A program made the position numbers and the translations under genes. The notes under the pieces were generated by a model that saw only the letters and a program-made list of their open reading frames with translations, had not been told where the DNA came from and ran no database searches. Below are positions 1 through 10,245 of a DNA stretch of 64,000 nt, one piece after another. The stretch is from Lotus japonicus (taxonomy: Eukaryota; Streptophyta; Magnoliopsida; Fabales; Fabaceae), in assembly GCF_012489685.1 (NCBI RefSeq), contig NC_080042.1, positions 41,282,066 to 41,346,065 on the forward strand, read 5' to 3'. How positions within the stretch are numbered: the stretch's first letter is position 1; each line of letters opens with the position of its first letter.

Positions 1-131
1 CCGGTAACATATAACAATAGAGTCTACCATGCTAACCTAGTATGCCTAACTCTTAAGAACCTAGATGTTATCCTAGGAATGGATTGGTTGTCCCACTATC
101 ATTGTCTTTTGGACTGCAACCGAAAGAGAGT
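1..131 (+). pseudogene. gypsy aspartic protease C-terminal part (E1)
   Basis: The translated strand matches the stretch of the intact copy at 50908-54462 that follows the protease active site, including the residues ILGMDWL and [11 protein letters not shown]. The frame is cut at 131 by the solo LTR and resumes after 2616. The last five bases, AGAGT at 127-131, are the target-site duplication repeated at 2617-2621. The catalytic DSG triplet lies left of the window. Confidence 0.9.
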
Positions 132-2616
132 TGTAACGCCCCGATTTCTCGGGTGTCACACAGTAACTAGTTAACCAATTTTCGTAAAGAGTTTTCGTCG
201 ATTCACTTATTAATCTCGAATTAATGATAAAAGTTCAATTTTACAAAATTCTCGAAACTTAACCATTTCAAACTTGCGGAAATAATCATCAACGTAAACC
301 TCAACTTTATTAATCATTGAAAAGAGTATGAAATAAATAACCGGAAGAAAACTTCAAAGTAAATTACATCAAGTTAAACTATCGCAACTAAAATAAAGTA
401 ATGGTTCAATACTTCCAAAACTCGGTACTCTCAACCCAAAAGAAAAATGGATGTCTCAAAACCCAACCATATCCTTGACCCCTTCCTCTTTATCTTCTTC
501 CTCTTCATCAGAAGTGTAGTTGTCATCCAGTATTGGCACGTCACGTAGCATCAACTCCCAAGAATGAGTCATCGCCATTATCTTCACGACCATCTACCCC
601 CCCCAAACAAACACATAGCAAACAAGCAGGGTCAGGTCCAACAAAAGAATGATAATGACAAAATCAACAACAACATATATAATATAAGTACATTATATGT
701 CTTTTATGGGAAAGAGTCAGTTACTAACGGAATCTCACTTCACACAACCCACCAAAACTTCCATGGCCATAATCACGATCATCCGCAGATGAACAAATCT
801 CGGAGGGGACTCACCGTACAACCCTCAATCATGTGGGGGGACTCACCGTCCGCCAGACTCACCGTCCGTCCACAGAATCACAAGGCGACCGCAGTCAGCC
901 AATCACGTGGGGACTCACCGTACAACCCACAAAACACCCTCGCGTGCAAGGTACCATCGTTCTCATGGTCCATAGTCCTCACCAGACCTATGTCCAATTA
1001 TTCACATTTACTTGCAAGCGAGTTTATTACACTTTTCTCTTTGTTAAGTCTCTAAAATCAATCCTAGAGTCTTATCATACTCTTTATACAACAACCTTCA
1101 CAACACAACATTCACGGGTTACAAGGGAATTACGGCTAGGTGAGCGACCCTTGAACCATTAACTCAGAAAATAAATATAATCCACGTAAAGGAACGCAAG
1201 AACATTCACTCATGCATAATATATCATCGCAACTTCAACATATTGACAGCAGAAACAACTTTCACAAAAATAGAGCCACAGAATGCATCTTTCAACCAAA
1301 AATCACGTATGATACCTTTCTAGAAAGCTATTTTAAATATCTACAACTCTCTAGTTAAAATCATTTTCATTTGAGTCCCAGAATTAGGTGATATTAGGCC
1401 TTAAAGCTAACTGTTCGGAACAGGAAAAACAGCAAGTATGACAGTTACCCAAAACGACCTACAACACACAATACTAGACCAAAATTTATGAACTTAATAT
1501 GCCTGGAAAGCTCTTTCGAAGATCTACAATTTGTATTTTAATCATTTCTTTATTTGACGACCAGAAACAAGTGAAAATAGGACCTGAAGTTTACTGTCCA
1601 GCACAGAAATCTGACAGAGAATGCATCTGCCATCAATTTCGTTTAAGCCATTCTATTCTAAGGGTTCTAAGTCATCTACCAGCATCAAATATAGTAACAT
1701 GTTCACAGTGTAACCCAATATGACCTGGAAAAGTCCAGCACACATCGCATATTCAAAACCTCAAGCACATCAATCAAGTTCATACATAAAATCATGTCAA
1801 AGCATGGCAAGAATCATAATTTTTCCAAGAAAACTCATGATATAACCCCTATTCTACCCAAAAGATCCTAAGACCAGCCCTTACCTTTGTCCTTAGGCTT
1901 GAAGAAAAGATGAAAGTGAAGAGCAAGGTTCTGGTTTCTCTCCTCTTCTCCCACGCGTGACCTTCCTCTCTCCCTCTCACTCGCAAACTCCTTCTCTCAC
2001 TTGCGCGAACAAGTCGACGGTGGTGGGGCTTGGGACGGTGACGGCTAGGGTGCAAGGGGAAAGTTTCTCTCACTCTTTCTCCTCTGTTTTACGTGTTTCA
2101 GAAGTGTTCAAGGTTTCTTTCTTCAGAATAGTGTGAAAAGAAACCCTTTCCCTCCCAAGACCCTTCATAGCCTGCGTCCCCTCTCTTGGGCTAGGGTTTG
2201 TTTTCTTTCAAGCCCAACCCAAGTCAAAGCCCTTGACCCCATCACTTAAGAACTTACTCAGAACTGAAACTAATCAAAAACCTCAGTCCTTTTTAGTAAT
2301 ATCACGATCACACTCGGAATTGAAAGGAAACACATCAATTAAATCCGCTGGTACTGTACAGCCAGGACCATCGTCACTAAACCGATGATATCTCGAGCTA
2401 CAGAGGTCGGAATGACCTGATTCAACTTCGAGAATTTTCTAGACTTAAAGGGCTACAACTCTCATGAAGGAAGTTTTCCCAAATGAAGTCGTTAAGACCC
2501 TCTAAAAATTCGCACAAGTTGACAGTTCTAATCTGCCAGCTATCAAACATTAACTAAAACTTCAATTTTATTCGAACTTCCATAAAATTGTTCCAAATTG
2601 AACTTAGGGCCTTACA
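132..2616 (-). mobile_element. solo LTR, gypsy family F1
   Basis: This 2485-bp LTR starts TGTAACGCCCCG and ends GGGCCTTACA on the plus strand. It is flanked by perfect 5-bp duplications AGAGT (127-131 and 2617-2621), and removing it restores the E1 protease frame. Related ends occur in the F1 LTR at 18210-36437 and in the pieces at 39800-39909 and 42713-43547, where they sit next to PBS and PPT sites. By those examples this copy reads on the minus strand. No gag-pol is present, as expected after LTR-LTR recombination. Open frames inside it on the plus strand (564-1162) look like chance. Apart from the short ORF at 456-593 and a TATA-rich stretch near 675-700, I see no genes in it. Confidence 0.93.
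456..593 (-). pseudogene. short LTR ORF, degenerate positional equivalent
   Basis: A 45-codon minus-strand ORF begins at an ATG just after a G-rich block and TAG, where other LTRs in this window have CAG-ATG. A TGACCCTGC motif lies upstream, and a TATATTATATATG stretch lies further upstream. The C-terminus is acidic (TSDEEEEDKEEG). It sits where the larger LTR ORFs of families F2 and F3 sit and shares their acidic tail, but the body is too short to align. I read it as a decayed or shortened version; homology is inferred from position and leader, not from sequence identity. Confidence 0.4.
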
Positions 2617-5600
2617 AGAGTGGTATTTCCTGATTCGGATCTTTCCGAGTATCTATCTGCCAATCACATTAGCGTCTCTTTGAACGAGGGATCTCAAGAG
2701 TATTCCGTTTTGCTAAGCTTGGAGAGTAAAGGGAATCCGAAAGTTGATAATATTTCAGTGGTGAGAGACTTTGTGGATGTTTTTCCTGGCGATGTACCTG
2801 GATTGCCGCCTGTACGCGACATTGAGTTTGCTATTGACATCGTACCGGGAACAGGGCCGATTTCGATTGCACCATATCGTATGGCACCTGCGGAATTAGT
2901 GGAATTGAAGTCCCAACTAGAGGATCTTCTGTCGAAGGGATTCATCCGACCAAGCGTTTCACCTTGGGGAGCGCCAGTCTTATTGGTGAAGAAGAAGGAC
3001 GGGAGATCTAGATTATGTGTCGACTACAGACAACTGAACAAGGTAACCGTCAAGAATAGGTATCCGTTACCTAGAATTGATGATTTGATGGATCAACTGC
3101 GAGGAGCGGCGATATTCTCAAAGATCGATCTGAAGTCGGGTTATCATCAAATCAGAGTCAAGACTGAGGATATCCAGAAGACGACATTCAGAACCCGTTA
3201 TGGACACTATGAGTACTTACTGATGCCATTTGGGGTGACAAACGCACCTGCCATATTCATGGATTACATGAACAAGACTTTCCATACATTCTTAGATCGG
3301 TTCGTCGTGGTGTTTATCGACGATATTCTGATCTACTCAAAGAATGCTGAGGACCATGAGGGGCACTTGCGACAAGTCTTACAAGTGCTGAGGGAGAAGG
3401 AGTTGTACGCCAACCCTTCTAAGTGCGAATTTTGGCTCGAAGAAGTAAAATTTTTAGGCCATGTGATCTCTAAGGAGGGCATAGTTGTGGACCCAGCAAA
3501 GGTAGAGACCGTATTGTCATGGGAACGACCAAAGACAGTGACTGAGATCAGGAGTTTCGTTGGTTTGGCGGGATATTATCGTCGCTTCATCGAAAATTTT
3601 GCCAAGATAGTTGGACCTTTGACTCAACTTACGAGGAAGGATCAACCTTTTGCATGGACCGAAGCGTGCGAAACTAGTTTCCAGACGATGAAGGAACGGT
3701 TGGCGACGTCACTTGTACTTGTGCTACCGCAACCAGAGGAACCGTATGAAGTGTATTGTGACGCTTCGCATCAAGGTTTGGGATTTGTGCTGATGTAACA
3801 TCGGAAGGTAGTTGCTTATGCTTCAAGACAACTGAAGGTTCATGAGAAGAATTATCCAACTCATGACTTAGAGCTAGCTGCCATCGTATTTGCACTGAAG
3901 ATCTGGAGACATCACTTATATGGGTGCAATTTCACCATATTCAGTGATCATAAGAGCTTGAAGTACTTGTTCGAGCAGAAGGAGCTGAACATGAGACAAA
4001 GACGCTGGATGGAATTTCTCAAGGATTACGAGTTTACCCTACAATATCATCCTGGAAAGGCTAACGTTGTTGCTGATGCCTTGAGCAGGAAGATACATAT
4101 CTCGTCAATGATGGTTAAAGAGCTACAATTGCTGGAACAATTTCGAGATTTGAGCTTGGATGTGAGATTATCCGAGGGAGAACTAAAGTTTGGGATGATC
4201 AGAATCGCCAATGGATTGATGGAAGAAATCCGAGACCAACAGTTACAAGATGAGTTTTTGCTCAGGAAAAGGAACTTGGTAATTCAGGGTAAGGACCCGG
4301 AATTCAAGGTAGGAAGTGACAATATCCTACGGTGTAAGGATAGGGTTTGCGTACCTAACAACCCTGACTTGTGGAGGTTGATTTTGGATGAAGGTCACAA
4401 GAGCAAGTTGAGCATTCATCCTGGAATGAAAAAGATGTACCATGACTTGAAGATGAATTTTTGGTGGCCAGGAATGAAAAGACAAGTGGCTGAGTATGTA
4501 GCTGCATGTTTAACATGTCAGAAGGCGAAGGTGGAACATCAGAAATCTTCAGGTATGCTACAAAGCTTAGATGTACCAGAATGGAAATGGGATAGCATAT
4601 CAATGGATTTCGTCGTGGCTTTTCCAAGAACTCAAAAGGGATATGATTCTATTTGGATAATAGTGGATCGATTGACTAAGTCGGCTCATTTCGTACCTGT
4701 GAGAACTACGTACAACGTGGAGAAACTATCAGAGATATATATAGCGGAGATTGTACGCCTTCATGGGGTACCGACCAGTATTGTTTCCGATCGAGATCCA
4801 AAGTTTACTTCACATTTTTGGGGAGCTCTTCAGGAGGCGTTGGGAACGAGGCCGAGACTAAGTTTTGCTTATCATCCACAGACTGATGGACAGACTGAGA
4901 GAACTATCCAATCATTGGAGGATTTGCTACGAGCTTGCGTGTTAGATAACAAGGGCAGTTGGGATAACCTATTGCCATTGATTGAGTTCACATACAACAA
5001 CAGTTTTCATACGAGCATAGGTATGGCACCGTATGAGGCTTTGTATGGCCGCAAGTGTAGAACACCTTTGTGTTGGTATCAAAATGGAGAGAATCTGTTA
5101 GTAGGACCAGAAATTCTGCAACAGACAACCGAGAAGATCAAGCAGATCAGGGAGAAAATGAAGACTTCTCAGAGTAGACAGAAGAGTTATGCAGATCAAA
5201 GGCGCAGAGCTCTAGAATTCGAAGAAGGAGACCATGTATTTCTGAGAGTTACTAAGACTACGGGAGTTGGTCGAGCAATCAAGTCAAAGAAGCTTACGCC
5301 CAAGTTCATTGGACCTTATCAGATCACTCGTCGAATAGGACCAGTCGCTTACCAGATTGCACTACCTCCATTTCTATCGAACATTCATGACGTATTCCAC
5401 GTGTCACAACTGAGGAAATATATTGCGGATCCAACACATGTTATCGAACTGGATGACATTGAGCTGAAGGATGATCTGTCTTTCGAGACACCGCCAATTA
5501 GCATTGGTGACACCAGGATAAAGCAGTTGAGAGGAAAAGAAATCGAGATAGTGAAAGTCATTTGGAATAAAGACACCGGTGATGCGACATGGGAGCTGAA

Positions 5601-5646
5601 GGAGAAGATCCAAGAACAGTATCCAGAACTTTTTACTGACCCTTAA
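2617..5646 (+). pseudogene. E1 pol: RT, RNase H, integrase (one in-frame stop)
   Basis: This continues the protease frame. Visible landmarks in order are the RT motifs LPRIDD and [10 protein letters not shown], RNase H start [10 protein letters not shown], RNase H end [10 protein letters not shown], the integrase HHCC region (HPGMKKMY to CLTCQKAK), the DDE core ([25 protein letters not shown]) and a C-terminal chromodomain-like segment ending [13 protein letters not shown] at 3796-3798 interrupts RNase H. The intact reverse copy has CAA (Gln) there, so this looks like a single C-to-T change. The frame resumes immediately and runs to the TAA after 5643. The product would make cDNA from element RNA and integrate it. 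The stop and the split protease make this copy defective. Confidence 0.93.
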
Positions 5647-5660
5647 GTTTCGAGGTCGAA

Positions 5661-5679
5661 ACTTTCTTTTTGGATGGTA
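5661..5679 (+). promoter_or_regulatory. polypurine tract region of E1
   Basis: A short pyrimidine run and the purine-rich TTTTTGGATGGTA lie between the pol stop and the TGTAAGACCC start of the 3' LTR. The equivalent place in the reverse element (50871-50890) reads TTTTTGGAGGGTAGTAA on its sense strand. This is the expected primer site for plus-strand DNA synthesis. The E1 version has lost one G of the GGAGGG core. Confidence 0.6.
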
Positions 5680-6352
5680 TGTAAGACCCAAGTTTTTTTA
5701 AGCTTATGCCAAGTGAATAAAATTCTTATTCGCGATTAGGGTTGATGTATCGTGAAGGGAAACCTGAACAAGAGTTTACTAAATGAAATAAATTTATGAA
5801 GGAGAAAGTTCAGGAAAAGTCTAAGGATTGTATCAAAATCGATAAAAGGTGTAGCACGATCGATATACGCTTAAACCTAGGGCAGAAACCCTAGTAAATA
5901 GCTAGTTTTCACTTAAAGGCACGATGGAAGCTAATTCCAAAAATCTTCAGAGAAATGTTAGAACTTCTCTTAATCCATATATAACAAGCGTTTCAAGGCG
6001 AAACCCTAGGATCTACGAACGTCCGATTCCAATCCTCGGAAGTTTGCCGAAACTAGAACCCTGATAGTTCAAGAACCCTAGAATCAACCGACGATGAAGA
6101 CTTTTTCTATTCGGAGCTTCAAATGAAGATTCCACACGCGTACACCCATTTCTCTTGATGATTTCAATATTTCTTCAGAAGGAAGTTTTCCCTTCCGACA
6201 TTCAATGCAAAAAGTAACTTATCGGGTAAAATAGTTTTACACCGACTTTGCATTAGTCACCTAAAATACAAGGAAACCTCTTTTGAGTTTTGGAATTATG
6301 TCGCCAAAACCTATCTTAGAATTCACGGAGAATGAAGCCGGAAAAATCGGAA

Positions 6353-6397
6353 TCGCGAAACTTTCATTTTCCCGCGTTTTTCCATCCTCTATATATA
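6353..6397 (+). promoter_or_regulatory. E2F-like sites plus TATA box in F2 LTR
   Basis: TCGCGAAA (6353-6360) is followed by TTTTCCCGCG (6367-6376) and TATATATA (6390-6397). The TTTCCCGC core fits the E2F consensus TTTSSCGC. The same TCGCGAAA, TTTTCCCGCG and TATA order and spacing occurs in the other F2 LTRs and in both F3 LTRs. This implies U3 of about 0.74 kb and an R-U5 of about 3.3 kb if transcription starts about 30 bp downstream of the TATA box. Promoter function is inferred. Confidence 0.6.
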
Positions 6398-6525
6398 GCA
6401 AGAAAGATGAGAAAAATCACAAAACTTCACCATTTTCTTCCCAAGAGGCCGCGAGTTTGCTAGAGGAGGGAGAAGAGAAGATTTTCTTCATTTCTTGCTT
6501 GATCGTTGATTCAACAGTTACTACT

Positions 6526-6542
6526 TGAAGGTATCGAGGTAT
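6526..6542 (+). promoter_or_regulatory. candidate 5' splice site near the transcript start
   Basis: AAG-GTATCGAG-GTATAG offers two overlapping donor-like sites (GT at 6531 and 6539) about 130 bp after the TATA box. The related stretch CAAGGTATCGAGGTAA is kept in the F3 LTR near 44380 and in reverse near 27355. Use as a splice donor is a guess from the consensus and its conservation. Confidence 0.3.
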
Positions 6543-7275
6543 AGTCGCTAATCCTTACCTCTGATCGTCTTTTCCGTAGCTTTTCACTATGTCTTTCTGT
6601 GCTCCTAGTTTTGAGGTTTTTGAAAAACTATCCAGATAACTTCATTTTTCTATCTAAACATCTTCCCTACGTGCCCAAGAGCATGTTTAGCTAATAATAC
6701 TGCGCCAATTCTCGAAAAACTACCGTCGAGTTTCAATTCTGCTTCAAATACCCATTTTGGGACAAAGTTCCGTCCTTTGGGCTGAAAACTATCGCCTTAG
6801 CTTAGTGCTAGTAGGATTAGTCGTCATAAACGTCGTTGGTGACGTCCCCATCCAATTTGTTTTTCGAAATTCCAATTTTGAAATTCTGAGCTAAAAATAT
6901 TGACCAAAATACCCCAGCGACAGTTTTCGATCCGATAATTTTTCCGAGTTTAGAATACCCTTAGTTACGACTAATGATAACCTAGGAACCAAGTTTGATC
7001 GAAGAAAAATCGACCCGCACAATTACCAATTGTGGCCGAGAACACCCTAGGAGAAGGAAGAAAATTCTTTTTAAAAAAAAACTTGTCCTTTCGCGCTAGA
7101 TTATCGTACATCGGAGTATATACTACTTCGTGTAACCTTAGTGAGTATTGATTGCGGAGTTTCTGATAGATTCTCATGGAATTCTGTGGTTTTACTCTAA
7201 AGGTTCTTTTGAAGAATTTCCTAAAGAGCAAGGAGCTGATTGTGTAGGAGCATTCGAAGAGAATCCTGGAGAATC

Positions 7276-7288
7276 TACAGGTTAGGGC
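7276..7288 (+). promoter_or_regulatory. second candidate 5' splice site
   Basis: CTACAG-GTTAGGGC resembles a plant donor. Equivalent sites are GAG-GTAAGGGC at 12791-12800, GAG-GTTAGGGC at 45125-45134 and its reverse complement near 26585-26594. The segment is one of the best conserved between families F2 and F3. Splicing from here to the CAG before the LTR ORF would remove about 1.5 kb. This is inference only. Confidence 0.3.
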
Positions 7289-8768
7289 TACTCACTGAAT
7301 CCTTAGTTAATGCTTAGGTGTCGATGCTTTCGACTTGATTTACTGTTTATGCACTTGTTTGTGTTTGACTGGAAAAATGTTTTCTGAGGCTTCGGCTGAC
7401 AATGTAGATGATTCATCTACTGACTGTTTTTGAGATTGAATTATGTGATACGTGCTAAATGGTTAATCTAGGATGTGTGATAATTGCCTATATGTTAAGT
7501 TCTATGTGGTTATTCTAGAATGTGTTGACATATATGATATGTTCGATTGACTGTGCTGATTTAACTATGCCTTTTCATATATACTGTGGTACTGAGGAGT
7601 GAGAATAGCGGGCAAATCATGCCGATTTTTATGAGAGTTTTGAGGAAGTTTGACAGGACGAACGAGGATTCGGGCCTAGTTTTGTTTTAAGGGATCGAGG
7701 CATTCTCTGGGAGCTATTTGGGGTTAGGAGATCTTGAAAACTCATAAGATTTGCAACAAGACTAAATGGAAATCTATTTTGTAAGGAAACTCATAAGACA
7801 TTAAACAACCTCTAAATCTTTAAGTAATGATAATAATCTCGAAGGAAAGCTTAGGGTTAAAATCTTAGTTTTGGAAAACGAGAAGTGTCGTCGGATCCAA
7901 GTGTTGAGAAAAATTATAAGTTTTGAGTATGTTGGTACTCTTGTGCTCTGGGAGCAGTTGTGTTGTTAGGCTATCTGAGAGATAAGCCGGGAAACAGGTA
8001 GTTTCCGAGTATGTTGATACTCTTGCTCGTTGAGCAGTTTTGACCATCGAATGGAGATGAGTCGGATGATTTGGAGATCATCATGGGAGAATGTGTCGTT
8101 GTAAAGAAGTGTCTTTTGTCGCAGAATCGACTTTACCTTAGGGTAAGCTTTTAGAGACATGAATTTAGTAAGAACACGTGGCGACGTGTCGAGTGAGGTC
8201 GGAGACGTTGTTTGGCTAATCATTTCGTATTCATGCACCATTAATGTGGTATTAACACGAGACGGACTTCGGACCGCGGTGGATTCCAAAATGGTCATAA
8301 GACCCGGATTTCCGCGTAAGAGCGCTATTAGGCGACTCTTAGTAGCAGACCGAAATGGCTGGCCTTCGGGTTTTATGCTGATCTGACTACCGTTGTTGTT
8401 GGTATAAGAGGCACGCGGGCCGAAATGGTCCCACCGTGGTTGGTGCTAGGGCTGATCCGTTGATGTCCATCCTTTCCGGAATGCATTTGGTTAACTGGGT
8501 TAACCGTCATCTGCATTTCATGCAACATGCATACTGACTTAGTTGGTGAGTGTGATTGATAATTGTTAATCCTATTTGATGCATGCTGTTTGTTATTACT
8601 GTCGTTTATAGTCATTGTGGAATATGCAACCCTAGGATGCTATCTCTAGCTATAAGCCTAAGTGGCTAATCTCTTATCTGTATCTATTGGTGATATTATT
8701 TACATAATTCTTTGGAGTTGACCCTTGCGTCTTCTGTGTGTGTTTTGGCGGACTACGCCCATTGTCAG

Positions 8769-9239
8769 ATGTCTTTAGCGGATTGGTTCATGATGGTCCA
8801 CCCTTCGGGGGGGACTAGATATGAGATGATAGATCAGGACGACCCCGGCGCGTGGGTGGTCGACCCCGCTAGCCATCGCGTGACATACTTGGGGAGGATC
8901 ATGGAGGATCGCGTAGACAGAGTAGGACACTTGATGGAGGGAGTGCTGAGGAGGTGCACTGTCAGTTTCAACTTGCCGCCCGGAGTGCACTGCGGACCAG
9001 GATTAGGATCACCACCATCATCTTCTGATGATGAGGACCCCTCAGAGGAGGAGCCGGTGGGTGTGACTTCCTCAGAGTCCAGCTCACCCACGGTTGCTAT
9101 CATTGATGATCATGGTTCGGGCCCTAAGCCCGTGAGTCCCGCACCGGAGCGCATCGCGTTTGCTAGGGGAGGACGGATAGTGTTTGTAGACTTGGTCGTT
9201 CTGGATTCAGATTCAGACGACGATCATGCTAGCACATAG
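8769..9239 (+). CDS. LTR-encoded ORF, family F2 (unknown function)
   Basis: This 156-codon ORF runs from the ATG in TGTCAGATG to TAG; the frame is open a further 19 codons upstream. The N-terminal half has MSLADWF, PSGG-RYEM, AWVVDPASHR, GRIMEDR, GVLRR and LPPGVHCGPG. The second half is low-complexity (SSSDDEDPSEEE) and ends DSDSDDDHAST. The same protein is encoded in sense at the same LTR position at 47356-47835, and a diverged one (about 65% identical by eye over the first 78 residues) at 24660-25328. No signal peptide or membrane segment is visible. I recognise no domain. The acidic tail could fit a chromatin or nucleic-acid associated factor, but that is speculation. It lies in the part of the LTR expected in the transcript leader. 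Confidence 0.6.
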   Translation: MSLADWFMMVHPSGGTRYEMIDQDDPGAWVVDPASHRVTYLGRIMEDRVDRVGHLMEGVLRRCTVSFNLPPGVHCGPGLGSPPSSSDDEDPSEEEPVGVTSSESSSPTVAIIDDHGSGPKPVSPAPERIAFARGGRIVFVDLVVLDSDSDDDHAST

Positions 9240-9721
9240 TTTTGCGTGCAGGTGTGAGCTCCGCGAGATATGATTAGTGTAGGAGTAGAGTCTTAGCTCT
9301 GACCGTCATTTGTTTCTTTGGGGACAGGGTAGTTTCCCGCCTATAGCTTTTTGTGTGGTTCTCTACGGGGATCACAGAGAGTTGGTTGGGCTAGGAGGTC
9401 TTGTTTCAGGCCGATTGGGCTAACTTATTCTCATTTTTGAAGGTTTGTGTTGCGGACACTTAACCTTTCTATTTGGTTTGTACCTAATGCCTACGGGCGT
9501 ACTTTTCTTACTTCCCGTCACTGGAGGTTTACTCGTGACGTGGTTTGCTACTTACAGCGGGGGCTGTAATTATTATTGTATATTAGTTATGTTATCTTTT
9601 GTTGTAGAGTTTTATTTCTTTTAGTCTTTAATTTTATTATCGAAAAAAAATATATTCACGTTTTTCCGCATTAAGTTTCTTTTGGTTACTAAAGTGACGC
9701 CACCGAAATCGGGGTGTTACA

Positions 9722-10245
9722 CTTTTACAAGAAGAATTGGGACCAAGTTGGGGATAGTATTCTGGAGCTTGTGCGGGATGCATTTGCTTTAGGGAGTGTA
9801 TAAGCGAGCCTTGTAGAAATTTTGGAGGTTCTCATTAGGAAGATTGATCACCCAACCTCTTTCAAGGTGTTTCGACCAATAAGCTTGAGCAATGTGACTT
9901 AGAAGATGATTACAAAGGTCTTGTGGCCCTTTCTTTGAAGAATTTTTGTGATAGCTCAAGTCTTAAAATAAATATTGCTAAGTTTAAATCCAACACATCT
10001 AGAAGAGTTCGGTTGGATCTTTGGGATAAGACCAATAGAATTGTGCCAATACCATTTTTCTGTGATTTTGGGAAATACCTGGGGTTGGTAGTTTGGGGAA
10101 GAATATCTTCAATCACATATTGGAGTGTATTAAGTGAGCGCCATGTTTCTAGAAGTCCAATATGCTTGGCATGTCTAGGAGGGTTTCCTTGGTTTAATTT
10201 TTTCTTGCGCATTTTCCCAAATACACAATATAAGAACATGTGTTT
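9722..10245 (+). pseudogene. LINE (L1-type) reverse transcriptase fragments
   Basis: In three frames the stretch reads as pieces of a plant L1 reverse transcriptase. KKNWDQVGDSI and KVFRPISLSNV (near 9725-9900) recall the region before and at the FRPISL motif. SLKINIAKFKSNTSRRV (near 9955-10010) recalls the GLKIN motif. GKNIFNHILECI and SMSRRVSLV (near 10095-10190) recall the later W-K-LS-AGR region. The catalytic FADD block is missing, deleted between about 9925 and 9940, and several stops and frameshifts are present. E1 inserted into it at 9721/9722. Confidence 0.75.

Larger units (their letters stand above)
1..9721 (+). mobile_element. Tekay-like Ty3/gypsy element E1, 3' part
   Basis: The window opens inside the protease of a forward gypsy element. 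After removal of the nested solo LTR at 132-2616 the order is protease, RT, RNase H, integrase with chromodomain-like tail, polypurine tract and a 4042-bp 3' LTR. The gag region and 5' LTR lie left of the window, so the target-site duplication cannot be read; the DNA right of the LTR begins CTTTT in LINE debris. The very long LTR and the integrase tail fit the Tekay/Del chromovirus lineage (family knowledge). An in-frame stop in pol and the nested insertion make it non-autonomous. Its LTR is the same family, called F2 here, as those at 11186-15123, 46867-50870 and 55560-59541. Confidence 0.93.
5680..9721 (+). repeat. 3' LTR of E1, family F2 (4042 bp)
   Basis: The LTR runs from TGTAAGACCC after the PPT to GGGGTGTTACA. 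The same ends bound the copies at 11186-15123, 46867-50870 and 55560-59541. Landmarks along it are an E2F-like/TATA block at 6353-6397, candidate 5' splice sites at 6530 and 7280, a GTTGACCCTTGC motif near 8716, and a sense ORF at 8769-9239. Everything else in these 4 kb shows no coding signal to me. The 81-codon ORF at 6283-6528 straddles the TATA box and is probably not real. Confidence 0.95.

Noticed and set aside
564..1162. Plus ORFs of 163 and 109 codons in the first solo LTR
   Set aside because: They are antisense to the LTR, without recognisable motifs, and not shared by the other F1 LTR.
6283..6528. 81-codon ORF at the F2 promoter
   Set aside because: It overlaps the E2F-like/TATA block, so most of it lies upstream of the expected transcript start. 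Similar short ORFs in other copies follow DNA conservation of the promoter.
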